Shown: positions 44,561 to 54,896, counted from the stretch's first letter. The stretch is 64,000 nucleotides of DNA from Pandoraea iniqua (GCF_902459685.1 NZ_CABPSF010000007.1:1-64000), one strand, 5' to 3'. Numbers and translations: made by a program. Notes: generated by a model from the letters alone, not told the origin.

Positions 44561-45598
44561 ATGGGATTAACTGACGGCTATACGCCCGACCGGCTTTCGG
44601 GCATCTCCGCGTTTGTGGCGGCGGTAGACGCAGGCAGCTTTGCCGGTGCCGCCGAGCGGCTGCATCTGACGCGCTCGGCCGTGGCCAAACGCATCGCCCG
44701 GCTCGAAGCGCGGCTGGGCGTGCGGCTCTTTCACCGCACGACACGTAGCCAGCATCTGACCGACGAAGGCGAGACGTTCTATCAGCGCTGTATCAAGGTG
44801 TTGTCCGAGTTGTCGGAGGCGGAAGACGAACTGAGCGCAGGAACACAATCGCCCATGGGCAAGCTCCGCGTGACGATGCCGGTACAGATCGGGCGGCAGT
44901 GCATTGCCCCGGTGCTGTTGGCGATGGCCAAGGCACATCCGCAACTGCGTCTGGAAATGGCGTTCAGCGACCGGCGCGTCGACCTGATCGAGGAAGGTTA
45001 CGACTTGGCCGTGCGCAGCGGGCGGCTCGACGATACGCCCGGCCTCAAGGCACGCTCGCTCGGCGAGCAGACGATGATTCTGTGCGCGTCGCCCGAGTAT
45101 CTGGCCGAATACGGCACCCCGCGCACCTTCGCGGAGCTGGCCGATCATGAACGCCTGATGTACGGCCGGGGCGGCAATCTCTACGAATGGCCGACGTTCG
45201 TGCCATGCGCGGTGCCGGACGCCTCACGCCCCGATGGCCGCGTCGATACATCCGATACACATTCCGATACGCGTTCCGATGCCGAAGCGAATCCACCGCC
45301 GCCCACAAGCCGCGCGTCCGCCGGTTTTCGCCGGGGGCGCACGGCGCGTTTCGTGCTCGACGACCTCGTGGCGCTGGTCACGGCAGCGGAACAAGGGCTG
45401 GGCGTCGCCTGCATTCCACACTGGCTCGCCGCCGTGCCCCTGAGCCACGGCACCTTGGTTCGACTGATGCCCGACACCCGCTCGGCCGGCACCCCGCTGC
45501 ATCTCGTCTGGCCCGATACGCGCCATCCGTCGCCGAAGCTGCGCGCCGCCATCGACGCGCTGATGTCGGCGCTCATGCCCGAGTTCAAAGACTCATGA
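44561..45598 (+). CDS. LysR family transcriptional regulator with a low-complexity insert
   Basis: 345 residues. HTH LSGISAFVAAVDAGSFAGAAERLHLTRSAVAKRIARLEARLG (about 11-52). The effector domain is interrupted at about 222-260 by a hydrophilic stretch VDTSDTHSDTRSDAEANPPPP that normal family members of about 300 residues lack; its DNA carries repeated TCCGATAC units (45248-45280). ATG 44561 with GGAA upstream. 3' end overlaps the convergent kinase-like gene by 14 bases. Confidence 0.88.
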   Translation: MGLTDGYTPDRLSGISAFVAAVDAGSFAGAAERLHLTRSAVAKRIARLEARLGVRLFHRTTRSQHLTDEGETFYQRCIKVLSELSEAEDELSAGTQSPMGKLRVTMPVQIGRQCIAPVLLAMAKAHPQLRLEMAFSDRRVDLIEEGYDLAVRSGRLDDTPGLKARSLGEQTMILCASPEYLAEYGTPRTFAELADHERLMYGRGGNLYEWPTFVPCAVPDASRPDGRVDTSDTHSDTRSDAEANPPPPTSRASAGFRRGRTARFVLDDLVALVTAAEQGLGVACIPHWLAAVPLSHGTLVRLMPDTRSAGTPLHLVWPDTRHPSPKLRAAIDALMSALMPEFKDS

Positions 45599-47012
45599 AA
45601 GGTGACTGCTGCGCCATGATCGCCGCAGCCCGCGTCGGATGCGCGAGCGCCCATGCCTGCGCCCCCCACTCGCCGCCCAGCAGCCGCACGAGACTGTCGC
45701 GCCGGGACAGCAGATGGTGCACTTGCGCCGGCGCATCGCATCGCCCCTGCGGTGGCGCACCGCCCATCTCTGCACAGGCAAGTTCGTTGGCGGTGTTCGC
45801 CCATGGCAAGAGCGCTTCCTGATGAATTCTGCCGAGCCGGTACGCCATTTCGGCGGCCACGGCGCGCGTGCCGGTCGGGTCTTTCAGTTCTTCGACGACA
45901 ACGTCCTCGCTGGCGTCCGGCGTGAACCCCTTCAATCGGCGCACGAACGGCGCGTACTGTTCGCCATAGGGGAATTGCGAGAGATCGGTCAGCGCATCGG
46001 CCGGTAGTGCCGACGCGAAACAGGCGGCATCGGGCCGGAACGTCTCGGTCAGTGGCGGCAGTGCCGGCAACCCTTCCCGTTGATTTACGGCGACTGCATA
46101 ACCGGAGTCTTTGCAGGTGCCCTGAAACCCCATCTCCAGACACGCACCGAAGTCCACCGTCATCATGCGCGGCAAATCCTCCTTGTCACGCCACACACCC
46201 ACGTTTTCCATGAACACATTGCACAAGTCCCAGTTGCCCAGCCAGAGCGCGGCAATGTAGTGCCGCTCCAGCTCGCATTGGTAGACGTCGGGCAACATCT
46301 CGCAGAGCAGACCGAGCATGGCGTTGCGGCTCTTGACCTCGCCCGCGTAGATCCGCGCGCATTGCGGCGAGAGCTCCCAGAACGCCACCCGCTCCTGCTT
46401 GCACAACTTCTCCATGACGCGGCCCGCCATGTGGGCGCCGATGCGTGCGCCATCGCAGATCGTCGTGCGCTCACGGTCTTGCGCCTGCCCCACGACTGCC
46501 CGCCGCGCTTCTTCGCCGACCAGCCAGAGGCCGAAGTCTTCATACGACGCCAGATAGACACTCGCGAGATGCAACCTGCCGGACTCCCGCGTACCATCGA
46601 ACGCCTCGTCGCACCCGCGCACAAGAAACGTCGTCGGGGTCGGCAACCCCAGTGCGCCGAAAAGACGCGACGTGAGCCATGCCTGCGTCGTGTGCCACGC
46701 GTCGGGGCAGCGCTTGACCACGTACTGCGTGGCATTCGCGTGAGACGCGAGTGTCATGCGCACTGCGGCCCCTGTCGCGCCCATCGGCAGTGCGTCGCGC
46801 ACGCGCTCTGCCGACGAGAAATCGTAGGGGCCGATCGCCGGCAGCGCCGCCGTGCTGCCATCGTGTCCGACGACGGCGCCGTACATGCCGTGCGGCCCCA
46901 TCTCCGGCAGCGCTGGGCAAGCCGCATCCGGCTGCGGCAACGTTTCCGGCACGGGCGACAGGTGATTGCTTTCCGGGATGCGGTAGGGACGGGCAAGGTC
47001 AACGCGCTGCAT
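45585..47012 (-). CDS. kinase-fold protein of unknown role
   Basis: 475 residues. Contains, in the right order, the catalytic signatures of the atypical (PI3K/actin-fragmin-kinase/HipA-like) kinase group: YVVK (Lys 100) on a strand, a helix AWLTSRLFGALGLPTPTTFLV typical of that group, NWDLCN (Asp 262, Asn 265) as the catalytic loop, and VDFG (Asp 287) as the metal-binding DFG. The C-terminal 150 residues are helical and unassigned. No signal peptide. GGAGG six bases before ATG 47012 gives confident translation. No HipB-type partner is adjacent. Phosphorylation target unknown; exported effector possible. Confidence 0.65.
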   Translation of the reverse strand: MQRVDLARPYRIPESNHLSPVPETLPQPDAACPALPEMGPHGMYGAVVGHDGSTAALPAIGPYDFSSAERVRDALPMGATGAAVRMTLASHANATQYVVKRCPDAWHTTQAWLTSRLFGALGLPTPTTFLVRGCDEAFDGTRESGRLHLASVYLASYEDFGLWLVGEEARRAVVGQAQDRERTTICDGARIGAHMAGRVMEKLCKQERVAFWELSPQCARIYAGEVKSRNAMLGLLCEMLPDVYQCELERHYIAALWLGNWDLCNVFMENVGVWRDKEDLPRMMTVDFGACLEMGFQGTCKDSGYAVAVNQREGLPALPPLTETFRPDAACFASALPADALTDLSQFPYGEQYAPFVRRLKGFTPDASEDVVVEELKDPTGTRAVAAEMAYRLGRIHQEALLPWANTANELACAEMGGAPPQGRCDAPAQVHHLLSRRDSLVRLLGGEWGAQAWALAHPTRAAAIMAQQSPFMSL

Positions 47013-47192
47013 GGCGATCCTCCATCATCATGTGATCGTTTGAAGAGGCCACCGCCGCGCGCCGTTCTGCGCACCAACAGCCGAGGCCAGAATCGGCGGA
47101 TTCTGCTGCGCCGCCCGGCGAAAGGCTTTCGAAAACGCGCTGCATTCGGACAAACCTGACACATATGCGCACCCCGTGATAGGCTCCGGCGC

Positions 47193-47750
47193 ATGTCTAC
47201 GCAGCCCACTTCTCCCCTCGCGACAGCCGGCGCGCGCACGCCTCGCATTCTTGTCAGCAGTTGCCTGCTCGGTCAGCCGGTTCGCTATCACGGACGCGCG
47301 GCGCCTTGCGAAGCCGCCGCCGCCGACATCCTCGAACGTTGGCGCAAGGCGGGCCTCATTGCCGCCGTCTGTCCGGAGGTTGCTGGCGGTTTGCCTACAC
47401 CGCGCCCGCCTGCCGAAATCAGCGCGGCGGCGGGTGGCGAGCGCGTCTGGCAACAGGTGGCGCGCGTGATCGACGACACCGGCGCCGATGTCACGGCCGA
47501 ATTCATCGACGGCGCCCAGCGCGCACTGGCCATCGCCCAGCGTCACGGCATCCGGATTGCGGTATTGAAGGAAGGGAGCCCGTCGTGCGGCAGCACGTTC
47601 GTGTACGACGGGACATTTACCGGCGCGAAGATCGCCGGGCGCGGCGTGGCCGCTGCGTTGTTGCGCGAGCACGGCATTGAAGTCTTCAGCGAACACACGC
47701 TCGCCGCCGCAGACGCCCGTTTGCGTGCGTTAGACGAGCGGGACGTCTGA
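47193..47750 (+). CDS. DUF523 family protein
   Basis: 185 residues. Conserved blocks: ILVSSCLLGQPVRYHG (about 19-34), VCPEVAGGLPTPRPPAEI, and KEGSPSCGS. The cysteines in these blocks could bind a metal or cluster. Biochemical role not established for the family. Divergent from the kinase-like gene across 180 bases. Confidence 0.88.
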   Translation: MSTQPTSPLATAGARTPRILVSSCLLGQPVRYHGRAAPCEAAAADILERWRKAGLIAAVCPEVAGGLPTPRPPAEISAAAGGERVWQQVARVIDDTGADVTAEFIDGAQRALAIAQRHGIRIAVLKEGSPSCGSTFVYDGTFTGAKIAGRGVAAALLREHGIEVFSEHTLAAADARLRALDERDV

Positions 47751-47784
47751 CGCGTCCCAAGGTCTGCAATGCCCGTGACGGCAA

Positions 47785-47813
47785 TAAAAAACGGGGGCCG
47801 TCACTGGCCCCCG
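47785..47813 (-). terminator. terminator of the DJ-1/PfpI gene
   Basis: CGGGGGCC (47792-47799), loop, GGCCCCCG (47806-47813), with a T-run on the minus strand (47786-47791). Located between the convergent DUF523 and PfpI genes. Confidence 0.88.
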
Positions 47814-47835
47814 CTGCTTACCGCACCACCCAATC

Positions 47836-48417
47836 TCAAAGCTCGATCTTCGTCCCCAGTACCGCGAGGAACTGCGCAATCCATGCGGGATGCGCGGGCC
47901 ATGCCGGTGCCGTGACGAGTTTGCCGTCGGTGTGCGCCGCGTCGATCTCGATCTCCATGTATTTGCCGCCCGCGAGCCGTACTTCCGGCGCACACGCCGG
48001 ATACGCCGAACACTCGCGCCCTTCGATCACACCGGCAGCCGCCAGCAATTGCGCGCCGTGACAGATCGCCGCGATCGGCTTGTCGTTCTCGGCAAAATGC
48101 CGCACGGCGGCGAGCACCTGCTCGTTCAGACGCAGATACTCCGGCGCGCGGCCGCCGGGAATGACCAGCGCATCGAAATCGGCCGGTGACAGACCATCGA
48201 ACGTCGCGTTGAGCGTGAAGTCGTGACCGCGCTTCTCGCTGTACGTCTGATCGCCTTCGAAATCGTGAATCGCCGTGCGCACCTTGTCGCCCGCCTTCTT
48301 GCCCGGACACACCACTTCCACGCGATGCCCCACGGCCATCAGTGCCTGCACGGGCACCATCAGTTCGTAGTCTTCGACGTAGTCGCCAGCCAGTACCAGA
48401 ATCCGCTTCTTGCCCAT
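47836..48417 (-). CDS. DJ-1/PfpI family protein
   Basis: 193 residues. Glutamine-amidotransferase-like fold with the nucleophile Cys in [14 protein letters not shown] (near 119) and the supporting acid in [11 protein letters not shown]-type sequence ([12 protein letters not shown], about 85-96). Family members are deglycases, chaperones or peptidases; here annotated only to family. Single gene with its own terminator. Confidence 0.9.
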   Translation of the reverse strand: MGKKRILVLAGDYVEDYELMVPVQALMAVGHRVEVVCPGKKAGDKVRTAIHDFEGDQTYSEKRGHDFTLNATFDGLSPADFDALVIPGGRAPEYLRLNEQVLAAVRHFAENDKPIAAICHGAQLLAAAGVIEGRECSAYPACAPEVRLAGGKYMEIEIDAAHTDGKLVTAPAWPAHPAWIAQFLAVLGTKIEL

Positions 48418-48558
48418 GAGACTCTCCGTTCAGAGAAAAAATGGAAGGAAACAGCACGCCCATGTTACCCAATTCCGGTGACGCCCCGGGGACAGCGCTT
48501 GCAGACTTCCCTTAAACTGACGCCGCTGCCCTATTCCTGACTCTCGTGAATTGACCCG

Positions 48559-49209
48559 ATGCCTGTGAGACCCCTCAAAGCGAAGCTGCCGGAGACCGCA
48601 CCCACGCGCCCCCGCACCAAACCGGCGGAGGTTCGTCTTGAAGAATTGATGGGGGCGGCAGAGGCATTGTTTCTGGCGCAGGGCGTGGAAGCCACCACGA
48701 TCAATGAAATCGTCGAGAAGGCGCAGGTGGCCAAGGGCACCTTCTATCACTACTTCGCTTCCAAGAACGAGATGCTCGACGCGCTGGGCAAGCGCTATAC
48801 CGAGCAGTTCATGGCGACGTTGCAGGACGCCGTCGATGCCTGCGCAGCAGACGACTGGGTGCAACGGCTTCGCGTGTGGATTCAGACGAATGTCGAAACG
48901 TATGTGAAGACTTACCGCACGCACGACATCGTTTATACCCATCACCACCATCACGACCGCACCAACCGGGACAAGAACGCCATCCTCGACCAGTTGACGG
49001 AAATCATCGTGCGCGGCAAAGCGGCGGGCGCGTGGGCGCCGGAAGAACCCCGCGTCGTAGCGCTGCTGATTTACTCGGGTGTTCACGGTGCGACAGACGA
49101 CCTCATCGCGGCCAAACCTAAGCGTGCACAAGACAGTGCCAAGTTTGCGCAAAGCCTCTCGGACGCGTGCCTGCGGATGCTGTCACCCATCGCGAAGCCG
49201 GCCAAGTAA
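48559..49209 (+). CDS. TetR family transcriptional regulator
   Basis: 216 residues. HTH: LEELMGAAEALFLAQGVEATTINEIVEKAQVAKGTFYHYFASKNEMLDALG (about 28-78). A run of five histidines, VYTHHHHHDRT, occurs mid-protein near 126-136 in the ligand domain and could bind a metal. Convergent with boxA, with a terminator between, so a direct link to the box genes is not indicated. Confidence 0.9.
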   Translation: MPVRPLKAKLPETAPTRPRTKPAEVRLEELMGAAEALFLAQGVEATTINEIVEKAQVAKGTFYHYFASKNEMLDALGKRYTEQFMATLQDAVDACAADDWVQRLRVWIQTNVETYVKTYRTHDIVYTHHHHHDRTNRDKNAILDQLTEIIVRGKAAGAWAPEEPRVVALLIYSGVHGATDDLIAAKPKRAQDSAKFAQSLSDACLRMLSPIAKPAK

Positions 49210-49260
49210 CGCCGGCAAGTGACGCCATCGCGGCACATCCACGTCGACAATCGACGGGAC

Positions 49261-49289
49261 AAAAAAAACCGCGCGCCGAAGCACGCGGT
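49261..49289 (-). terminator. terminator after boxA
   Basis: ACCGCG (49268-49273) pairs with CGCGGT (49284-49289) with further GC pairing inside; on the minus strand an eight-base T-run follows (49261-49268). Confidence 0.8.
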
Positions 49290-49371
49290 GTCAAGCCGGC
49301 GCAAGGCGCCGTCGGTCAATGGTGAGTGCCTGTGCGGCCACGTTGGCGCAGCCGCACAGACGCCTGACGAT

Positions 49372-50637
49372 TCAATACGTTTCCAGATGCAGGCGCCCTT
49401 CCGTCTTCATCCGTTGCCACAACGCCTGCCAGTCGAGTCCCGCTTCACCGGCAATCGCTTGCAGTGCCTGCAACACGCCGTCTTCCATCCCCTTCAGGCC
49501 GCACACATAGATGTAGGTGTGCTCATGGCGCAGTAGCGCCGCCACGTCGGCCGCGCGCTCGCGCATGGCGTCCTGCACATAGCGCTTGGCTTGCCCCGGC
49601 GTGCGCGAGAAGGCCAGATTGGTGTCGATGAAATCCTTCGGCAGATTCAGCAGCGGGCCGAAGTACGGCAGTTCGCCCTGCGTGCGGGCGCCGAAGAACA
49701 GCATGAGCTTGCCCGTCGCCCCTTTTAGACGGCGGCGACGCCGGTACTCGGTCATCGCGCGCATCGGCGCAGCCCCCGTGCCCGTGCAGATCATCAACAG
49801 ATGCGAGTCGGCGTGATTGGGCATCAGGAACGTGCTGCCGAACGGGCCCATCACGTTCACCACATCGCCCTTCTTCAGATCGCACAGATAGTTCGAGCAA
49901 ACGCCGCCGACCGCCTGCTCGTGGTGATCCTTCGTCACGCGCTTCACGGTCAGCGCCAGATTGTTGTACCCGGCACGCTCGCCGTCGCGCGGCGAAGCAA
50001 TCGAATATTGGCGCGCGTGATGGGCGCGTCCATCCGCCGTCGTGCCCGGCGGGATGATGCCGATCGACTGGCCTTCGAGCACCGGAAACGGCTGCTTACC
50101 GAAGTCGAGCACGATGTGATGAATATCGCTTTCCGTGCTCGCGTCGGTAACGCGATAGTTGCCGACGACGGTAGCCTGCACCGGCGCCTTGTGGTTATAC
50201 AGATTGACGTACGGCTTGGCGGCGGACCACGGCGGCACGACCGAACCGCGCACGAGATCGGAGCCGCCAATCGCCGGCTCGGCGAACTCGGCATCTCCCG
50301 CAGTTGTCCCGGCGGCAGCCCCTTCCGCTGCCTCGCCAATCGCGCCCTGACCGGCCAGCGCGTCGTCCTGCACCGGCAGTTCGTCCCACGTGAGCTGCGC
50401 GTCGACCGAGTACGACTCGGCCTTGAGCACATCGCGCCAGTTGTCGATGGCCCCCGTCGGGCACGGCGAAATACACGCCATGCAACCGTTGCACGTGTCC
50501 GCGCGCACGACGTAGTTGTTCTCGTCATGCGTGATCGCGTCGATCGGACACGTCTCCTCGCAGGTATTGCAGCGAATGCAGATCTCCGGATCGATCAGAT
50601 GCTGCTTCAGGACTTCGACCGGAACGGGGCCGTTCAT
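49372..50637 (-). CDS. boxA: benzoyl-CoA 2,3-epoxidase reductase component BoxA
   Basis: 421 residues. Two [4Fe-4S] ferredoxin motifs: Cys 20, 23, 26, 30 and Cys 49, 52, 55, 59. An acidic linker of about 80 residues is followed by a ferredoxin-NADP reductase unit: [15 protein letters not shown] for FAD and [11 protein letters not shown] for NADPH. It passes electrons to BoxB. AAGGAG before ATG 50635-50637 fixes the start. Last gene of boxC-boxB-boxA; 65 bases after boxB. Confidence 0.97.
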   Translation of the reverse strand: MNGPVPVEVLKQHLIDPEICIRCNTCEETCPIDAITHDENNYVVRADTCNGCMACISPCPTGAIDNWRDVLKAESYSVDAQLTWDELPVQDDALAGQGAIGEAAEGAAAGTTAGDAEFAEPAIGGSDLVRGSVVPPWSAAKPYVNLYNHKAPVQATVVGNYRVTDASTESDIHHIVLDFGKQPFPVLEGQSIGIIPPGTTADGRAHHARQYSIASPRDGERAGYNNLALTVKRVTKDHHEQAVGGVCSNYLCDLKKGDVVNVMGPFGSTFLMPNHADSHLLMICTGTGAAPMRAMTEYRRRRRLKGATGKLMLFFGARTQGELPYFGPLLNLPKDFIDTNLAFSRTPGQAKRYVQDAMRERAADVAALLRHEHTYIYVCGLKGMEDGVLQALQAIAGEAGLDWQALWQRMKTEGRLHLETY

Positions 50638-50702
50638 GATGCTGTCTCCTTGTGGGGTTGCGCTGCGGGCTCGACTGGCCCGCTTTATCTTTAGCTTTAG
50701 CT

Positions 50703-52130
50703 TCAGTTGAACCGCACGTATTCGAAGTCGATCGGCTGGCGGTTGATGCCCAGCGGGGGCGGCGCAATCCAGTTGGCAAACTTGCCCGGCTCGATCACAC
50801 GGCCCATGAGCGATGCGACATAGGCACGGTCTTCCGCCGTGGCCAGCCATTCACGTTCATGTGCGGCCCATTCGGTCTCGCTCACGACGCGGCCATCCGG
50901 CGATACACGCACGCCCGCAAAGGTGCCGATCTGGCGATTGAATGCTTTGTGCGGCACGGTGAGGCGGAAGTCGATACCCGCCTTCTCCAGCACCTTGTTC
51001 CAGCGGTTCACACCGGCCACCGAATCCTTGATGTAGTCGTCGCGCAGCACTTCGTTCATCGCGTTGAGCATCGGCACGTCGCGCTCCACGAGCTTGCCGT
51101 TGTCCACGCCCAGCAGGCGATACATCTGACCATTGAGTTGATGGTCGTCGTCGCGCTTGCCCTCTTCATAGCGGCCCTTCAGACCCGAGCTGTAGAAGAT
51201 GGCCGCATTCGACGACTGGTCGGCACCGAACAGATCGATCGTCACCGAGTAATGGAAGTTGATGTAGCGCTGAATCGTCGGCAGATCGATCACGCCTGCC
51301 GCCCGCAGCTTCGAGACGTCGTCGGTGCCCAGTTCGTTCATCACCTGCGCTGTGCGCGAGATCACACGCGACACGCCCGACTCGCCCACGAACATGTGGT
51401 GCGCCTCTTCGGTCAGCATGAACTTGGTGGTGCGCGCGAGCGGATCGAAACCCGATTCCGCCAGTGCCGAGAGCTGGAACTTGCCGTCGCGGTCGGTGAA
51501 ATACGTGAACATGTAGAACGCCAGCCAGTCCGGCGTCTTCTCGTTGAACGCGCCGAGAATGCGGGGGTTGTCTTCGTCACCCGATCGGCGGCCGAGCAGC
51601 GCTTCGGCTTCTTCGCGGCCATCGCGGCCGAAGTAGCGATGCAGCAGATAGACCATCGCCCACAGGTGGCGCCCTTCTTCCACGTTCACCTGAAACAGGT
51701 TGCGCAGGTCGTACATCGACGGCGCGGTCAGGCCCAGATGGCGCTGTTGTTCCACCGACGCCGGTTCCGTATCGCCTTGCGTGACGATGATGCGGCGCAG
51801 GTTGGCACGATGCTCGCCCGGCACGTCCTGCCACACGGCTTCGCCCTTGTGTTCGCCGAAATGAATCTTGCGGTCAGTGTCGCCCGGCGTGAGGAAAATG
51901 CCCCAGCGATAGTCCGGCATCTTCACATGATCGAAGTGCGCCCAGCCGCTCGGGTCCACGCTCACGGCCGTGCGCAGATAGACGTCGAAACCGTGCGAGC
52001 CTTCCGGGCCCATGTCGCCCCACCATGACAGGAAGTTCGGCTGCCATTGTTCGAGCGCACGTTGCAGCGTGCGGTCGTCGGACAGGTTGACGTTGTTGGG
52101 GATCTTCTCGCTGTAGTTGATCGAAGCCAT
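50703..52130 (-). CDS. boxB: benzoyl-CoA 2,3-epoxidase oxygenase component BoxB
   Basis: 475 residues. Class I di-iron monooxygenase that forms 2,3-epoxybenzoyl-CoA. The two E-x-x-H iron sites are visible: [19 protein letters not shown] (near 150) and [13 protein letters not shown] (near 240). GAGGAA precedes the ATG at 52128-52130. Sits between boxC and boxA in one transcript. Confidence 0.97.
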   Translation of the reverse strand: MASINYSEKIPNNVNLSDDRTLQRALEQWQPNFLSWWGDMGPEGSHGFDVYLRTAVSVDPSGWAHFDHVKMPDYRWGIFLTPGDTDRKIHFGEHKGEAVWQDVPGEHRANLRRIIVTQGDTEPASVEQQRHLGLTAPSMYDLRNLFQVNVEEGRHLWAMVYLLHRYFGRDGREEAEALLGRRSGDEDNPRILGAFNEKTPDWLAFYMFTYFTDRDGKFQLSALAESGFDPLARTTKFMLTEEAHHMFVGESGVSRVISRTAQVMNELGTDDVSKLRAAGVIDLPTIQRYINFHYSVTIDLFGADQSSNAAIFYSSGLKGRYEEGKRDDDHQLNGQMYRLLGVDNGKLVERDVPMLNAMNEVLRDDYIKDSVAGVNRWNKVLEKAGIDFRLTVPHKAFNRQIGTFAGVRVSPDGRVVSETEWAAHEREWLATAEDRAYVASLMGRVIEPGKFANWIAPPPLGINRQPIDFEYVRFN

Positions 52131-52186
52131 CGTGGGGTTCCTCGTGTCTCGTGCGTATCTGTGGAAACGTCTCGTCGTGGGGGGTA

Positions 52187-53842
52187 TCAGACGCGGGTCA
52201 GGTCGAACTGCGCCTTGTTGCCCTTGCCGTAGACCTTCAGCGCGCCCTTCTCGCCGACGGCGTTCGGGCGGGTGAAGATCCAGTTCTGCCAAGCCGACAG
52301 ACGCCCGAAGATGCGCGTGTTCATCGTCTCTTTGCCATTGAAGCGCAGGTTGGCCTCCAGACCGGTGAGCGCATCGGGCGACATGGCCGCGCGCTCTTCG
52401 ATGGCGATGCGAATCTCGTCCGGCCAATCCAGATCGTCCACCGCTGCGGTAACCAGCCCCAGACGCTCGGCCTCGTCCGGACGCACGCGGCGCCCGATGG
52501 TCTCGCGCACGGCGTCGAGTTCTGCTTTGTCTTCGTAAAAGCGGCGGGCCAGACGCGACTGGTCGGTCACCATCGGCAGCAAGCCGAAGTTCACTTCCGA
52601 GAGCGTGATCGCCGGCTCGTCTTCCTCGCTGGCGGGCAGCGCGGCCATATAAGTGCGGTCGGCCGCGAAGGCGAATTCGGCGAGCGTGCCCGTGAAGCAC
52701 GAGTCCGGCTCGATGAGCGCGAACAGCGAGCGCGACGACACGTCGATGCGGGCCAGCGTGCGGCGCAGCATGCCGATGGTTTCGCGCACGAGCCAGTGGC
52801 TTTGATGCGCCATCAGCGAAGCGTCGGCCGCCAGCACGTGTTGGGCCTCGCCTTCGGTACGCAGCAGCCACGTGCCGATGTCGAGTTCGTTGGTGCGCAG
52901 ATTGAGAATGGCGTCGTCGAGTTCGCGCGCCATCTGCAACGGCCACCAGCGCACGCCGGCGGCCTCGATGCCGGCGATGTCCTGCGGCGGCGCCGACTTC
53001 GGTGCCTTGACGGTCAGGCTGGCCGTGCGATTGGTGCGGTCGATTTCGACGTCGACGAATTCGTAACGGATGGCATCGGGTTCGTCGGTGCGTTCGATGC
53101 GCGTGAGCGTCACGCCCTTGCCGCCCGGGCGGTCGCTTTGTTGCGCCAGTTCCAGCGCGCGTGCCGAGATGGTTTGCGCGAACTGCGCGGGCTTGACCAC
53201 TTCATCGACCAGACGCCATTGCTTGGCGCGCTCGCCGCGAATGCCTTCCACGATGGTGCAGAAAATATCGGCGCGGTCGTTGCGCACGTGGCGCTTGTCG
53301 GTCAGGCGGGTGAGACCGCCGGTGCCCGGCAGCACACCAAGCAGCGGCACTTCCGGCAGCGACACCGACGACGAGCGGTCGTCGACCAGATAGATTTCGT
53401 CGCAGGCCAGTGCCAGCTCGTAGCCGCCGCCTGCGCAGGCGCCGTTCACGGCAGCGAGGAATTTCAGACCCGAGTAGCGGCTGGAGTCCTCCAGACCGTT
53501 GCGCGTTTCGTTGGTGAATTTGCAGAAGTTGACCTTCCACGCATGCGAGGACACGCCCAGCATGAAGATGTTGGCACCCGAGCAGAACACGCGGTCCTTC
53601 GCGCTCGTCACCACCACGGTCTTGACTTCAGGGTGCTCGAAGCGGATGCGCTGAACGGCATCGTGCAGTTCGATATCCACACCCAGATCGTACGAATTGA
53701 GCTTGAGCTTGTAGCCCTCGCGAATGCCGCCGTCTTCTGCGATATCGATCGTCAGCGTGGCGACCTGACCTTCGAAACTCAGCTTCCAGTGCTTGTACTG
53801 CGTAGGGTCCGTACGGTAGTCGACGTGGGGTTTGCCGAACAT
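52187..53842 (-). CDS. boxC: 2,3-epoxybenzoyl-CoA dihydrolase BoxC
   Basis: 551 residues, a double crotonase-fold enzyme that opens the ring hydrolytically to 3,4-dehydroadipyl-CoA semialdehyde and formate. Crotonase features: KDRVFCSGANIFMLG near 100, NGACAGGGYELALACDEIYLVD near 145, PEVPLLGVLPGTGGLTRL. GGAGG six bases before the ATG at 53840-53842. First gene of the leftward transcript, behind a BoxR operator. Confidence 0.97.
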   Translation of the reverse strand: MFGKPHVDYRTDPTQYKHWKLSFEGQVATLTIDIAEDGGIREGYKLKLNSYDLGVDIELHDAVQRIRFEHPEVKTVVVTSAKDRVFCSGANIFMLGVSSHAWKVNFCKFTNETRNGLEDSSRYSGLKFLAAVNGACAGGGYELALACDEIYLVDDRSSSVSLPEVPLLGVLPGTGGLTRLTDKRHVRNDRADIFCTIVEGIRGERAKQWRLVDEVVKPAQFAQTISARALELAQQSDRPGGKGVTLTRIERTDEPDAIRYEFVDVEIDRTNRTASLTVKAPKSAPPQDIAGIEAAGVRWWPLQMARELDDAILNLRTNELDIGTWLLRTEGEAQHVLAADASLMAHQSHWLVRETIGMLRRTLARIDVSSRSLFALIEPDSCFTGTLAEFAFAADRTYMAALPASEEDEPAITLSEVNFGLLPMVTDQSRLARRFYEDKAELDAVRETIGRRVRPDEAERLGLVTAAVDDLDWPDEIRIAIEERAAMSPDALTGLEANLRFNGKETMNTRIFGRLSAWQNWIFTRPNAVGEKGALKVYGKGNKAQFDLTRV

Positions 53843-53877
53843 GATTGCCTCCAACTCGAATAATGATCTTGTTGAAT

Positions 53878-53909
53878 TGCAATATAGTGCAGCACAAACC
53901 CACCGTCAA
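53878..53909 (-). promoter_or_regulatory. boxC promoter with BoxR operator
   Basis: TGCA-N6-TGCA (53878-53891) is the element known for BoxR/BzdR-type repressors. On the minus strand a -35 TTGACG (53904-53909) and -10 TATATT (53881-53886) are 17 bases apart, and the operator covers the -10, so binding would block transcription until benzoyl-CoA is present. Confidence 0.85.
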
Positions 53910-53954
53910 CGGTTAACTTGAATAAAAATGAATTATTTTGCAGATACGAGACGT

Positions 53955-54869
53955 TCAGTCGGACGATAACTGCACTGCCAAGCGCCCTCGCAGTTGCAGA
54001 TAAGCGTCTGCCAGCGCCTTCCCGCCGGTATCGAAGCTCATGTCCGCCTTGGCGTAGAAGTCCTGCCGGCCGGCGAGAATGCGCTTCAGGTCGTCCATCG
54101 CTTCCGCGTTGCCCGACATCGGCCGCAAGTCGCCCTGCGCTACCACCCGTTTCATGTGCTCTTCCGGTGAGGCTTGCAGCCAGACGGCATAGCAATGGGT
54201 GAGCAGGAAATTGAAGGTGGACGCGTCGCTCACGATGCCGCCCGGCGACGCGATCACTGCGCGCGGATGCTCGGCGACTACGGCTTCCAGCGCCCGCAGC
54301 TCATAGCGGCGGTAGGCGGTGGCGCCGTAGAGCGAATATATTTCCGACGGCGGGCAGCCGGCCAGTTGTTCGATCACGCGGTTGAGTTCGACAAACGGCA
54401 CGTGCATGTCGTCGGCCAGCATCCGGCCCAGCGTGGACTTGCCCGCGCCACGCAGCCCGATGAGGGCAATACGCCCGCGCCGGTCCGGGTCACGCTCGCT
54501 GCCCGCAAACAACTCGCTGAGTGCCTGACGGGCCCGCGTAAGCGCCTCGCCATCGCGACCGTGCAGGATTTCGCGAATCAGCAGCCACTCGGCGGAAGAC
54601 GTGGTCTCATCGCCGACGATTTCCGCCAATGTGCAATTTAGTGCCTGTGCGAGCTGACGCAGAAACAGCACGGACGCGTTGCCCACGCCCGACTCCAGAT
54701 TGGCGACATGGCGCTCGGACACATCGGCGTCGAGCGCCAGCGCCTTACGCGTCAAGCCGCGACGGGCGCGCAGCGTGCGCACGCGCTCGCCCAGCGCAAC
54801 CAGAAACGGGTCTTTCTCTACGGCGGCACGCGCCGTCAACACCCCATCGGCAGGCGCACTCTTATTCAT
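53955..54869 (-). CDS. boxR: benzoyl-CoA-responsive repressor BoxR
   Basis: 304 residues. N-terminal XRE HTH: GERVRTLRARRGLTRKALALDADVSERHVANLESGVGN (about 27-64); C-terminal shikimate-kinase-like domain with P-loop GLRGAGKS (138-145) that in this family binds benzoyl-CoA as inducer. Placed upstream of boxC in the same direction and divergent from the DUF4863-boxD-ligase arm, so it can control both. GAGGATC before ATG 54867-54869. Confidence 0.97.
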   Translation of the reverse strand: MNKSAPADGVLTARAAVEKDPFLVALGERVRTLRARRGLTRKALALDADVSERHVANLESGVGNASVLFLRQLAQALNCTLAEIVGDETTSSAEWLLIREILHGRDGEALTRARQALSELFAGSERDPDRRGRIALIGLRGAGKSTLGRMLADDMHVPFVELNRVIEQLAGCPPSEIYSLYGATAYRRYELRALEAVVAEHPRAVIASPGGIVSDASTFNFLLTHCYAVWLQASPEEHMKRVVAQGDLRPMSGNAEAMDDLKRILAGRQDFYAKADMSFDTGGKALADAYLQLRGRLAVQLSSD

Positions 54870-54896
54870 TGGGCGAGATCCTCAGAACAGGTAACA

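Noticed and set aside
48919-48960. His5 run in the TetR protein as a vector-derived tag
   Set aside because: It lies inside the ligand domain in natural sequence context and no vector sequence is present.
52151-53863. 570-codon plus-strand frame over boxC
   Set aside because: Complete antisense shadow of boxC with no domain pattern.
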